From Pollenia angustigena (lineage: Eukaryota; Arthropoda; Insecta; Diptera; Polleniidae): a DNA stretch of 64,000 nucleotides. The translations under genes and the position numbers were made by a program. Numbering within the stretch: position 1 is the first letter of the stretch; every line of letters starts with the position of its first letter. The DNA lies in assembly GCA_930367215.1 (NCBI GenBank), contig OV884059.1, forward strand, positions 19,306,945 through 19,370,944. Direction: 5' to 3'. The notes below the pieces were generated by a model, which had not been told where the DNA came from, did no database searches, and was given only the letters and a program-made list of their open reading frames with translations. Positions 9,474 to 19,994 of this stretch are shown here, in pieces.

Positions 9474-10514
9474 TTAAATTCTTTATGGATATATTGTCAA
9501 ACATAAAAATATAAATTTACTTTGCTATCATTTGTAGGTTTTCGTGTTGAAATTATTTAAATATAAACGACAAACACTAACCCTGCATACCCAGTGTAAA
9601 GCGTTTTGACTAACATTATTTTCTCCCTTTTTTGTTTTCTTTCTACATAGTTGAGTTGATTTAGTGGTGAAGCTGCTGTTGATTAATACTAAAGTTTTGT
9701 ATGATTCATTAAAGTGGTATGTATGTACGTATGAATATGTTTGTAAAAACGTTATAGTCTTAATGACTCACATTGGTGTTATTGCAATATGATGACACAG
9801 CGAGAATATTTTGTCATGAAATTCAAAAAGCAATCGATATGTTCAAATTAGGCGTAACGAAGGTTTCGCAGAATCGATATTTCGAGGTGTTAGTCGAATC
9901 AACTGTGGTTAAGCAATCACGAATAAAAATTCCGTGGGATATTTTTCTTTTTCCTCATATCTCCTATTACAAATAAAAATTCCTCAAGAAATTTTTAACT
10001 TTCCCGAAAAAAATTCCCTTGCAAAACAGAAGGGAGTTTATAAAAAAACTGTAAGTAGGATTTTTGGAGGGATACTGAAAACGAGATTAACCACATGGGG
10101 CCGCCAAATAAGTGTGATGGGTGGCAAAATATTTGTTATTAATATTCTTTAAAGTAATTGATCAATCAAAAAAGAAAGTGCGGAAAAATGCTGCTGCACA
10201 AAACAAAAAAAAGCACACAGGATGAATAAAATTATACATTGAAGCTGTGTCGGTAAACCCCTTTGGTGTTAACAATAAACCTGTCACAACAGTAATTTTT
10301 AATAAAGAACTTGCAAGGCTGCAATATTCTTTTTGTATTTTTTTTTTTCTTTTTAATTTTGAATTAAATTTTACTTTAACTTGCACAGCCACAATGTTAA
10401 TAAGCAATCAACTTCGGCGATGCCACTTATATATCAACAAAGTGTCAATATCAAGCAGCAGCTTCAAATCCAAAATGATGATTTTTTGAAAAATGATTAT
10501 TTAAGTGACGAATT
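9474..10514. other. AT-rich interval, no recognised gene
   Basis: The open frame at 9773-9976 (67 codons) shows no known domain and is followed by partly repeated text (AAATAAAAATTCC twice near 9920-9990). I see no terminal repeats. The interval may be old transposon debris. Confidence 0.4.
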
Positions 10515-10517
10515 AAA

Positions 10518-11217
10518 CGAATTCTACCTGTAACCGATTTTGCTTAAGTAAGATTACGACATGCAGCTGTGTCTTGTGGTGGCTTAAAAAAAACCCACAC
10601 AACTTATTTTACGACCTGCAACAGAACGACACGTTCAATTGCTAGCTAGCGTTTCCAAACGAGTTATACCAGAAAATGAGAGGCTGTTATGGCGACGACA
10701 TTAGAGAGCCGTGCGAAATTGCCCAGACTTGAAAGCAAAGAAGACTTCAAACAGTAATTTTTTTATTTTCTTTTCTATTACTAAGTTAAACTAATTTTTT
10801 CATTTACATATGTTCTGACTAAATAAATTTCTAAAGAGAAAAAATAAATAAAATAATAAAAATAAATTAAATAAATAAAAAATAATAAAATAAAGTGCCA
10901 AAAATTGTGATTTTTTGAAATGTTTGTATGGCGAACCCCCTAGGGGAGTTCCAGGGGGTGTGCCACTGGCATGGGTGGATCGGCCTCCAAAGTTAGTGGG
11001 GGTCGGTCATACATTTGGACTCGATTGGCGCAATCTAAATGGGTCAAAGTGGGATTTTTTAAAACTTGACCCTACGGGACAAAAGTCAACAGTTTGGGGG
11101 TACAGCACTTTTCGTTTATAGTCACTACGCACATTAGCGATATAGTCCATTTTATCTGTTTATTTTGCCACTACAAGTTAATTTAATATAAAGTTTTAAT
11201 GTTATAGTCCATTTAAT
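10518..11217 (+). repeat. Second copy of the 3726-4424 segment, truncated at a NUMT
   Basis: This is nearly base-for-base identical to 3726-4424, from ATTCTACCTGTAACCG through the transposase C-terminal codons (VQLLASVSKRVIPEN) and into the left end of the CAGTACTTTTCG MITE. The similarity stops in TATAGTCCATTTA, where mitochondrial DNA begins. The copy lacks both outer termini. It arose by recent duplication or as a closely related insertion. Confidence 0.8.
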
Positions 11218-11360
11218 TAAACAGATTAATAAAAAGGATGTTCCAATTAATACATGAATTCCATGGAAGCCTGTTGCTATAAAAAAAGGTAGATCCATAT
11301 ACTGAGTCTGCAATTGTGAATGTAGATTCAATATATTCATATGCTTGTAATATATTTTTG
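11216..11360 (-). pseudogene. COX3: Nuclear mitochondrial insertion: COX3 fragment
   Basis: The minus strand encodes LQAYEYIESTFTIADSVYGS in one frame, then FIATGFHGIHVLIGTSFLLI in the next. Together this is a central piece of cytochrome c oxidase subunit III, an integral protein of mitochondrial complex IV. The frame shifts within a run of seven T; six would keep it open. ATA stands where mitochondrial code would give Met. Similarity fades beyond about 11360 and stops at 11216. It is too short to function and sits among nuclear repeats, so it is a NUMT. Confidence 0.85.
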
Positions 11361-11513
11361 TTCCTGCAGAATTTAAAATAAACCAGCTGGTTGCTGTTAA
11401 AGAAAAACCAGTGAGTGTGACCAGACTGTCGGTTTGCGCGGCTTAAACTCGCCGGATGGGGGTGGTTCTTGCCGACCAGCTGACACACAACCCGGGTATA
11501 AAAAACTTCATAA
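11361..11513. repeat. GC-richer repeat, left part (related to 18995-19085)
   Basis: CTCGCCGGATGGGGGTGGTTCTTGCC and its surroundings resemble 19046-19072 (CTCGCCGGATGGGGCGGTTCTTGC). The matching right parts are 11930-12040 and 19180-19300 (GGATGTCCCAAA followed by CCTGCAAA). The two loci are therefore copies of one old repeat of unknown class. A poly-A stretch near 11870 would fit a retroposon but is not decisive. Confidence 0.45.
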
Positions 11514-11825
11514 CAGAGGGGTTACTGCGTATTTCGATTCGAAAGAAATCATTAACGGATTCGAACAATTTTTACTGTGTATTACGATTTTCGTAATATT
11601 TGTTTCGAATAAACGGACGTTTTTCATAACTTATTGAAAACAAAAATCACTTTCTTAAAAGCCACTCTCTATTACGAACAAAAAGTGCTCATCAAATTTC
11701 TCATTTTTTAAAAAATACAACCTCTGTCATCGTTTCGAACGATTGCGAACATCGTAATACACAGTACAAATTATTCGAACTCGTAAATTTTTTCTTTCGA
11801 ATCGAAATACGCAGTAACCCCCCAG
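11514..11825. mobile_element. MITE with GGGGTTACTGCG terminal repeats
   Basis: Inverted ends: CAGAGGGGTTACTGCGTATT on the left, and AATACGCAGTAACCCCCCAG on the right, extended by TTCGATTCGAAAGAAA. The CAG starts resemble hAT ends, but I could not find a clean 8-bp duplication. It splits the repeat whose halves are 11361-11513 and 11826-12060. It has no coding capacity. Confidence 0.65.
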
Positions 11826-12316
11826 CTATGAAATTGAAAATAAAAAAGTATTGGGGATCGAAGTAGCTACAAAAAAAAAAAAAAAAAAAATAAAAACCAA
11901 AAGATATCTTTCTTTACTACTTTCACACATCTCCGGCTGATGTTGTGCCATGATTGGCCCTCTTTCTAGAGACTGAATCTCTCCATGACATCCTTAAACG
12001 TCTGGATGTCCCAAATCCTTACCTGCAAAAGATTACTTTCCTCTACTAACCCATTAAAAAAAATGAAAATTGCCAAAATTTGAAATTTTGGTATATTTGA
12101 TAACAAAGTACGAAAATTTGCTTTTAATTTGAAAATCCATAAAAAAACTAAATAAAAAACGTAGAGGCCTTAAAATAATCTTTTCATCTTGTTTTCCGCA
12201 GCAATTAAATAAAACTTACTTCTGCATACAGAAGGAAGCTATAGAGGTTTGCCGTCCGTCTGTTAAACTTCCCTTGTCCTAGTTTACGGTAAGTCTAAAA
12301 TACCTGTGCTCATATA
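11826..12316. repeat. Right part of the GC-richer repeat, then unique AT-rich DNA
   Basis: 11930-12040 contains CTGATG...CCATGACATCC...GGATGTCCCAAA, which parallels 19230-19290. A 20-base A run occurs near 11873. Nothing is recognisable from 12060 to 12316. Confidence 0.4.
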
Positions 12317-13948
12317 CAGTGAAGGACTAAAGTCTACATGCAGACGCATATAGTGCTATTCTGAAAAAAACACTTAGCTAATAAAAAAACTAATGATACA
12401 TTTTTTTTCGAAAATCATCTTTATTCATAAAAAAATAAAAGTTAATTTAACTAATGTCTCCTTTAACAAAAAAATCAACAAAATAACAAAAAATTGATGT
12501 GACAAAAGTCTACATGCAGCGAAAACAAACAAATAAAGCAATGATAAAGTAGCTGTAAAGTACCGTTATTTAAAATTTTTGGTATACATTTCAAAGTAGT
12601 TTTTATATGCAATATTTTAGTCTATGTTTTGTTAATGTGCTGATCAAATGTGGAAAAAATGGCATCTAGAAAAGAAATATCGACTGACATAAGAAAATTA
12701 GTGCTAAAACACAGAAATGAAAATAAATCGTACGCTGAAATTGCCAAAATATTAAATTTAAGCCGCGCAACAGCACAAACGATTATTGAGAACTACAATA
12801 AAACTGGTTCCTTTGATAGCAAAGCGCGAACAGGTAGACCAAAGAAGCTTTCCAGGAGAGATATTAGTTGTATAATAAAGGAAGTGAACAAAAATCCCCG
12901 AATTAGTGCTCCAAAATTAGCCGATCATATTGCCCATATCTCCAATAAGAGTGCCCATCCAAGAACTATCAAAAGGGCTCTGAATGACAATGGATTTTTT
13001 AGCAGAACACCGCGTAAAAAGCCTCTAATATCAGAAAAAAATCGCCGTCTTCGACTTGAGTTTGCACGTGCGCTTATTGACAAAGGGATGGATTTTTGGT
13101 CCAAGGTTTTATTTACAGATGAATCAAAGTTCAACATAATCGGGAGTGATGGCCGTGCAAAAATATGGAGGAAAAGAAATGCGGCTATGCAGCTCGAAAA
13201 CTTATTACCAACTGTAAAGCATGGCGGTGGGAGCGTTATGGTTTGGGGAGCTATAGCGGCATCTGGCGTTGGCAAGTTAGTTTTTGTTGAAGGTATTATG
13301 GACCGTTACCAATATAAAAGTATATTGGAACAAAATTTGAAGCCATCTGTGGAATGCTTGGGTCTTGGGGATGGTTGGATTTTCCAACAAGATAATGACC
13401 CCAAGCATACTGCACTAATTGTTAAGGAATGGCTTTTATATTACGCGCCCAGGCAACTCAATAGCCCTCCGCAAAGTCCGGATTTAAATCCTATAGAGCA
13501 CGTTTGGGAGCTTTTGGAGCGAAAAATTCGACAAACCCGAATTACAGATGCCAAATCATTGAAAGAAGCATTAACGGAGGCGTGGAGCAAATTGACTCCG
13601 GAAGAGATGAACAATTTGGTTTCATCCATGCAACGACGCCTGCAAGCTGTAATTGATAACGGTGGTGGGCCAACTAAATACTAAAACTTAGCAAAACACC
13701 ATGTATTTAAATCGTATTAGTAACCTTTTGTTAAGACTGAACTGTACGTACACTTTTGTCATACCATATTTTTGTTATTTTGTTGATTTTTTTGTTAAAG
13801 GAGACATTAGTTAAATTAACTTTTATTTTTTTGAGAATAAAGATGATTTTCGAAAAAAATTGTATCATTAGTTTTTTAATTAACTAAGTGTTTTTTTTTC
13901 AGAATAGCACTATATGCGACTGCATGTAGACTTTAGTCCTTCACTGTA
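12315..13948 (+). mobile_element. Complete Tc1-type transposon, TA target, IR/DR termini
   Basis: A 1630-bp element (12317-13946) flanked by TA. The inverted repeats are about 190 bp and start CAGTGAAGGACTAAAGTC. Each end holds two copies of a short direct repeat: (A)AAGTCTACATGCAG at 12331 and again near 12506 on the left, with counterparts near 13750 and 13925 on the right. This is the IR/DR layout known from several Tc1 families, in which the direct repeats bind the transposase. The gene between them is intact. Confidence 0.9.
12659..13684 (+). CDS. Tc1-family transposase, DD34E, 341 aa
   Basis: A paired-like helix-turn-helix DNA-binding region occupies roughly residues 1-115 (KSYAEIAKILNLSRATAQ; GRPKKL linker, similar to the Tc1 GRPR hook). 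The DDE domain follows: D in LFTDESKFN, D in FQQDNDPKHTA and E in NPIEHVWELL, with exactly 34 residues between the second D and the E. GGGSVMVWG is the usual glycine-rich box. I start at ATG 12659; the frame stays open upstream only through GTG. It would cut its own ends and insert at TA. The frame is complete and all key residues are present, so the copy may be active or only recently silenced. Confidence 0.93.
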   Translation: MASRKEISTDIRKLVLKHRNENKSYAEIAKILNLSRATAQTIIENYNKTGSFDSKARTGRPKKLSRRDISCIIKEVNKNPRISAPKLADHIAHISNKSAHPRTIKRALNDNGFFSRTPRKKPLISEKNRRLRLEFARALIDKGMDFWSKVLFTDESKFNIIGSDGRAKIWRKRNAAMQLENLLPTVKHGGGSVMVWGAIAASGVGKLVFVEGIMDRYQYKSILEQNLKPSVECLGLGDGWIFQQDNDPKHTALIVKEWLLYYAPRQLNSPPQSPDLNPIEHVWELLERKIRQTRITDAKSLKEALTEAWSKLTPEEMNNLVSSMQRRLQAVIDNGGGPTKY

Positions 13949-15835
13949 CATATATTTCACCTGCCTTAAAATTCTCTCGCTACTCTTTTTTTCTTTTAGG
14001 GAACTTAATCTTATGGGCAAATTTACCCTACCACGAATGAGTACCTAGGTTTGAGCTCAACCCTACCACCGCGCACTTTAAGCTCCTAATAGCCTAAAGG
14101 ACTGAAAATTCGGTAAAATTCCCCTAACCAAAAAAGTTTTGCTTAAATTTTAAACACCAAGCTTAATATATATTTTAATTTTGTCCGTAGGTCGTCTATT
14201 CATACTTTTGCCAGGTGTCCCCAAGCTTTGGTGATGCTTGCTGCTGTCTGATACAACGCTATTGTGACAACGAGAGATCTGCTGGAGCACTCGGTTTTTT
14301 AATTATATAAATTTAATAATTGCCAGTTTTTACTTATTTAACATTTATTCCGATTTTCCTTTAAAACGTATGCCTTCATGTATATTAACGTATTCAAATT
14401 TAGTTACACCAAACAGTTTGTCTCAAATAGAACTTTATTTATTATATTTCTCCACTATTTTAAAAGTTGTATTTTTTTTTTATTTGCTACTTTTATTTTT
14501 TTTACGTAAATGCCGGAGGCCACTTGTCACACTTCCACAATACGCTGATCAAAAAGCCGACATTTTTAATTTCTTTCCTCACGAAACCTCTTGGGCTACA
14601 TTTTACATGCGTGTATGGACTAGTCACATTATTTGCAGGACGTTCAAAGACGAAAACATGTCGTTAAAAACGAATACCAGTCGTTTCACTACAAACTCTT
14701 TTAACAATGACATGGTCCATGCTTGCATAACATTGGACCAGTCCATTTGATCAAAATGGATCACTGCCTTACCATCCATAGGGTGACCATAACAATTCTT
14801 TCCCCTTCTGATGAATTCATAGGAAACTTAAACTAAATTTATCCATAAAAAGATTAAGGTGTAAAGGAAAACTTCGCTAATTAATACCTTTAAATATTTT
14901 GCTGCCATGTGTTTCGAAATTTCTTTGCACACCTCATGAACTTTACCCCAAATATAAGACCTACATAAATACTCTTGTCTGATATTCTATGCTTCGAAAA
15001 CTTTCACCTTAACCAGTGTTTTTGGTTTAATAATCACTGACAGTTTTTAGAAGATGAGCGCAAAATTTGTTCTTTAAGCTTACATTGAAAACAAATTTCC
15101 ATGTTTAACATGCATACCTTTTATCTGACATAATTGCATGGTGGGTATTAGCCACTGAGTTATTTACATTAACTTAATGTCGATGTACAGAGTTGACAAG
15201 GCTCGCATATCTTGCAATATGTAAACGGTTGACGATACTGAATACATTCAAACCCCTTAAGAGCTATCTAACCTCTGCTGCATTGTTCGAACCTGTCATG
15301 CAGCTCCTGCTGATTAGCAACAGGACAACTTCTTACAACCCAACACACTCCACTGGTTCGAATTGTAATTCGGAAACAATCTACCCGCGTAAGTTTGGGT
15401 AGCACCACAACCACCTCGTGTAATTGGTTTATCGACATCATTGTAAGAAAAGCATTTTGAAACAAAAAGCCTCGTTTTTGTCCCGTAACACTAATCTTTT
15501 GTAAAGGAAATAACTACTACAAGTCAAGATCTTATTTTGGACAAACTTTTGGAGAGGAATGTGACGGGTACCGACGGAGAGTTTTCACCTGCCTTCCCCT
15601 TGGACTTGTACTGTGTAAGGGCACACAGAAACAACCGTATCAGGTAGGTGTTACTAGTCCCATCATATTAGACTTTGATATTTAATTTTAAGATTCAGAA
15701 TTAGTAGTTTAAAGTTACAAAAAAAAGTAAGTAATGTGTATAGCCTTAAAAAGATAAATTTTTCGTTTATGTTTTGTTTTTGCATAATTCGTCGTCGAAT
15801 TTAATATCAATCAATTACATATTTATTCTGTAGAT
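13949..15835. other. AT-rich interval with one repeated segment
   Basis: 14590-14760 (TGGACTAGTC..., AAACATGTCGTTAAAAACGA, CATGGTCCATGCTTGCAT, GGACCAGTCCAT) matches, inverted, the segment at 31440-31790, so both belong to one repeat family. The overlapping open frames at 14370-14750 and 15193-15465 have no domain I recognise. Parts of 15540-15835 could be the 5' portion of the P-like gene that follows, but I cannot show this. Confidence 0.4.
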
Positions 15836-16440
15836 ACGCCATGCCATGGTTTGCCCAACCAACGAGTTCTAATCATAAGGCTTTCGCATTTGCGGACGCC
15901 CCTAATTTGTTAAAGCTCATTAGAAAGCATTTTATCAACAAAAATGCGTTGCGTTGTCATGCAGAACAATTCAAACGTTGTTAAAATATACTTCTAGTGC
16001 TGACACTTCAATTACTTTCAAATTAATCGATGAGTATCTCTCAGTGAACGGGGCAGAGGAAATTAAATGATTTATCTAATGCTCAATTAATAATAATAAT
16101 ACCAAAACTGTAAATGTTTGACGGAGACAAAAAGTACCACAGCAAATGCGATTTGAAGGTGTTACTCCATTGGCCTGGAAATGTATAAGCCCACAGAGAC
16201 AGCAGTTGAATTCTTCGTTAGCTTATTTCGGGTTTCCAGGCAAGATAAACTCTTACTGCTCCATTAATATAAACTTCATTTCTGGTTTGTTTATATAGAA
16301 CCATTTGAGAAATTTAGCTCGAAACGTAGACCCAAATTAATAATATGATGTCGGCCAATATAATCCCAAACAGCAACCCTTTGGATCCGTTGCAAAATAG
16401 TATGTTAATGACAAATAACGCCTTAAAAATGCTTCATGAA

Positions 16441-17810
16441 TATTTATTTTTTTTTTTTTTCATTTATTTATTTATTTCGAATATGGGTTTCTAATACAAC
16501 AAGACATAATATCTTATAATTTAGAGTATAAGAATCAGACTTGTTACATAGTGTGAAAATAATTATAAAAGAGTAAATAAAAATATTAATAAAAAATAAA
16601 ATAGAAATAAAAATATAAGTTAAAAGATTGAAAAAGTTACAGTATATTACCATACAATTGCGAGAGTAAATTTTTAAATTTAATTGCGTTGCTAGTATTT
16701 TGAATATAAGCAGGGAGTTGGTTCCAGAGACGAATTGTTAAAATAAAAAACTGCCTTTTAGATGCCGTATCATTATGCCGAAATTGGATGATGCCATTAC
16801 CCCTCGATGATCTAGTGAACAGTAGGCGGACAAAAAGGTATCTCGGCATTTTTGTCATAACAATTTTGTGTAGCAGAACAAGGATTTTTTGCATTAAATA
16901 GTTATCAAATGTCATACCGAAAATACGAGTAGAATACTGAGATATGTGATCAAATTTTTTAAGGCCGTAAATGTAGCGTACAACGTTATTAAAAGTAGTT
17001 TTGAGTTTCAACGTATCCTTTGAATTACAACCATAAAAAACCTCAGATGAATATAAAAGAGTGGGTAATATATACGTTTTCGCAAGAAGTAGACGTATTT
17101 TTAGAGGTGTATAATACTGTGTAGTCCATAAGCTCCTTAGCATACAATATACTCTGCCACATGTCCTATTAATATGGTCAGACCAAGTATTATTGAAAAT
17201 CACGCTAAGATTTCTGACGGAACTAACTATATCTATTTTTGTAAATCCAAGGAAGATACCAATTTGAGATTCAATGTTGACAGATTTTTTACAAATTATT
17301 AGGCATTTAGACTTATTTGGGTTAAGACGCAACCCATTTGCTGACGCCCAGAGAAAAATACTATTAAGATCAGTATTCAGATCATTTACGCAAGAGGAAA
17401 TGGATGCCTTGGAACTACTCAGGTAAATTTGAATATCATCAGCATACATTTGTATACTGTAATACTTAAGTTGCTGCGGTATGTCATTTGCATACAATGA
17501 GAATAATAATGGTCCAAGTATGGAACCCTGTGGAACACCTCTTACAACACATAAAGGATATGAAACAAGTCCATCATATGAAACGCTCTGCAGTCTATCC
17601 GTTAAATACGATAAGATTAACTTAACACCAGTTGTAGAAAAATTTAACATTTTCGATAGTTTCAAGCACAGTATAGAATGGTCAACCGTGTCAAAAGCTT
17701 TTGAGTGGTCAAGTAGTACCAACATCGATATTTTTCCAGTATCTAAGTTACCCCTAATCTCTTCAACAACATCAGTTAGAGCTGTCACACATGTAGCCGA
17801 AAAATAAAAA
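16441..17810 (-). mobile_element. 5'-truncated non-LTR retrotransposon (CR1/Jockey type)
   Basis: The minus strand holds a 3' AT-rich tail (T/ATTT-rich at 16441-16485 on the plus strand) and a continuous reverse-transcriptase frame from about 17800 to 16637. The 5' end is lost inside RT, as usual for incomplete target-primed reverse transcription. It interrupts the P-like pseudogene between NALKMLHEYL and TNRLNQDV. Confidence 0.85.
16637..17805 (-). CDS. Reverse transcriptase, 5'-truncated LINE ORF2
   Basis: RT motifs appear in order: LVLLDHSKAFDTVDHS (box with the first catalytic Asp), GVPQGSILGPLLFSLYANDI, the active-site YADDIQIYL, then NPNKSKCLII and a thumb region. The C-terminal part has RLLLAKTYILPTLLYSSEVF and RLWNQLPAYIQ, typical of the CR1/Jockey assemblage. 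It ends at a natural stop. The endonuclease domain and the N-terminal fingers are missing, so it cannot act alone. No stops interrupt the remaining 390 codons, which suggests a fairly young insertion. The exact clade is uncertain. Confidence 0.85.
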
Positions 17811-17950
17811 ATTTCGTACACATGCACAAATAGGCTAAATCAAGATGTGCTGGAGCATTTCTTTGGGGCTATATATAAAGGGGGGCTTTATGACAATCCT
17901 ACTCGAAAGAAATTGAAATATCGTATGCGTAAATAGATTCTAGGTAAGAC

Positions 17951-18092
17951 TTAGGGGGTCATTTTGTTGTTCACTTCACCTTGCGTTGAGAAAACTTTCA
18001 TATAAAATTTTTTGAATTTTAAAAATTTCAAAAAATTTTATATGAAAATTTTCTCAACGCAAGGTGAAGTGAACAACAAAATTACCCCCTTA
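17951..18092. mobile_element. 136-bp palindromic MITE, TTA duplication
   Basis: An almost perfect hairpin: GGGGGTCATTTTGTTGTTCA... pairs with ...TGAACAACAAAATTACCCCC, and the inner arms AACTTTCATATAAAATTTT pair across a short centre. TTA flanks both sides (17951-17953, 18090-18092), as in PIF/Harbinger MITEs. Confidence 0.8.
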
Positions 18093-19560
18093 ATCAAAAA
18101 TAATAGAGCCAAAAGGCCTTATTCTAACGAATTAATAAATTTTTAATTGGCAGCTCTGAATACCGAGCAACTCAGTAACGTTAACTTTGATAACAGAGAA
18201 TGGCTAAGCTCTACCAATTTCCACGTACTAAAAACTCGGATTTTTTTTTATCAAGTTCGATTGAAATGGCGTGTGCATTTATACTAAAGCTGCATTTATA
18301 CGACATGTTTTTAACATCTGACTTGTCAACTTTTCAAGTCCTATGGTTAATGATAAAACCGCAAGAACTGTAACTCGGTACAGTTATGCGACGCCACGCC
18401 AATATTCAATGCGGAGTGAAATGTAAAACACACGAAAACCAAACGAACAAACACGGCCTATTTGACTTTAAAAGAAAACGACAAAGGCTCGCGAGCTGAT
18501 TCCCCGCACAGAGCAGTTTTCGAATTTTAAAGTAACTTTAAGAGTAAAATAAAGATTATGTTTCTAGCTACGCTAACTGCAGATTCTTATTATAACAGTG
18601 CAGAGCTGTCAGCATGCGGGAACTTGCAAACCAGAACCAATCTCATTCTAATTAAAATTCAGATTTGTTCTCATCGTCCCTGATCGCAAAAATTCCCTGA
18701 ATTTGTAAACTTGTGTAATTGTTTGGCTTTAAATAGTATTTTTCTCTTTTCCAAAAGCAACATGATATGGTTAAAATACAACTATGCTATAATAAGTGTT
18801 AAGCATATTTTTGTTCTTATTAACAACACAAGCAACCATAACATGGTTGTTCACTGTTAATATTTTTTTTTTAAATTTTTATAAATCTTTAATTTTTTTT
18901 TTTAATTTTACTTTATAAAGGCACTGAAATATATATTGTGGTTTGTGGTGGTTTATGGTATCATGAATGCAATACCAAAACGTTATAAAAACGAGTGTTG
19001 CCAGAGAGGTAGAGTCGCTGATATGCTTGCGGTTGCCGGGCTTGGGGCTCGCCGGATGGGGCGGTTCTTGCTACTACTCTGGTCAAACATACCCACATAC
19101 ACACAAAAATCATATCAGCATTATTATAACAATTAAAAACCGAGAAGTTTATTTCTGTCTTCCTACTAAATTACCTAGCAAACAATTTGGCTGGCTGGGG
19201 TTGCGCCAGCGGATTCCCTCCCACTCGGGACTGATGACCCTGCCATGCCATCCGAATATTAGGATGTCCCAAACGTATCCTGCAAATTTTTATCTTTTGT
19301 ACTTACCGCGTATTGTTTTACTTTACTCAATCATATTTCAATGATAAAACTTTATAAAATTCTTTTTAACATTATACTATTTATGTTTATTTTATTATTA
19401 AAAACTTCTTTTTAATCTGAATAACAATTATTTATTTTTTCAAAAAAAAAAAAAATCAAAGAGAAACCACTAACAAGAAAAATTATTAAATTCAAATTAT
19501 AAAGATTTAATTTTATTACGATTTAAGAAGTGGGATCTAAAAAATTTACACATACATAAA
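18093..19560. other. Interval with old repeat and no clear gene
   Basis: The first 120 bases may continue the P-like pseudogene (KNNRAKRPYSNEL, NVNFDNREWLSSTNF), weakly. 18995-19300 is the second copy of the GC-richer repeat seen at 11361-12040 (CTCGCCGGATGGGG, GGATGTCCCAAACG). The rest is AT-rich and featureless. The 18936-19344 open frames fall in that repeat and look fortuitous. Confidence 0.4.
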
Positions 19561-19994
19561 TGTAAATAAAAAAAAAATACTTAACTAACAGTTTGGATAT
19601 TTTAAAATAAGTGAACACACTATGATGTCTTATGAATGGAAAAAGCCTCTTTTGTAAACATTCCTTGATGTTAATTTCGGTACTTATAGCGCCCCTTGTA
19701 ACAAATGTTTGGCTTCTTTTGTTGCAACTGCATATTGCTAGCCATAACAAGATCTTTTTGGGTAATTTTGGGTCCTGAACTTTTCTTCAATATTCCTTCG
19801 AGCATCAGCAACATACAAACTTTGACCTGGAAGTTGCGAAAAATTTGCCAGAACATACGTTTCGTCGTCCATTATGCAGCAGGAATATTTTTTTTTATAA
19901 AATTTGCCTTTAATTTCTGTGCTGTTTTTGGCCTCTAAATTTTTTGCAGCGTTCCTGTCAAGTCTTTTTGAACCTTGTATGTTTTTAAACCTGC

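Larger units (their letters stand above)
15840..17945 (+). pseudogene. P-element/THAP9-like transposase, split by a LINE
   Basis: Plus-strand text encodes HKAFAFADAPNLLKLIRKHF, then with frame changes TFKLIDEYLSVNGAEEIK, and NALKMLHEYL just before a LINE insertion (16441 to about 17810). After it comes TNRLNQDVLEHFFGAI followed by GGLYDNPTRKKLKYRMRK and a stop. 'FADxPHLxKLxRNH' and 'LNQDxLEHFFGxIR' are hallmarks of P-element transposases and of THAP9. The segments are in the correct order on one strand. Stops and frameshifts make it a pseudogene. N-terminal THAP zinc-finger codons are not visible. A 136-bp MITE follows at 17954. Confidence 0.8.

Noticed and set aside
12925..13275. 116-codon minus frame inside the Tc1 gene
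   Set aside because: Antisense shadow of the Tc1 transposase.
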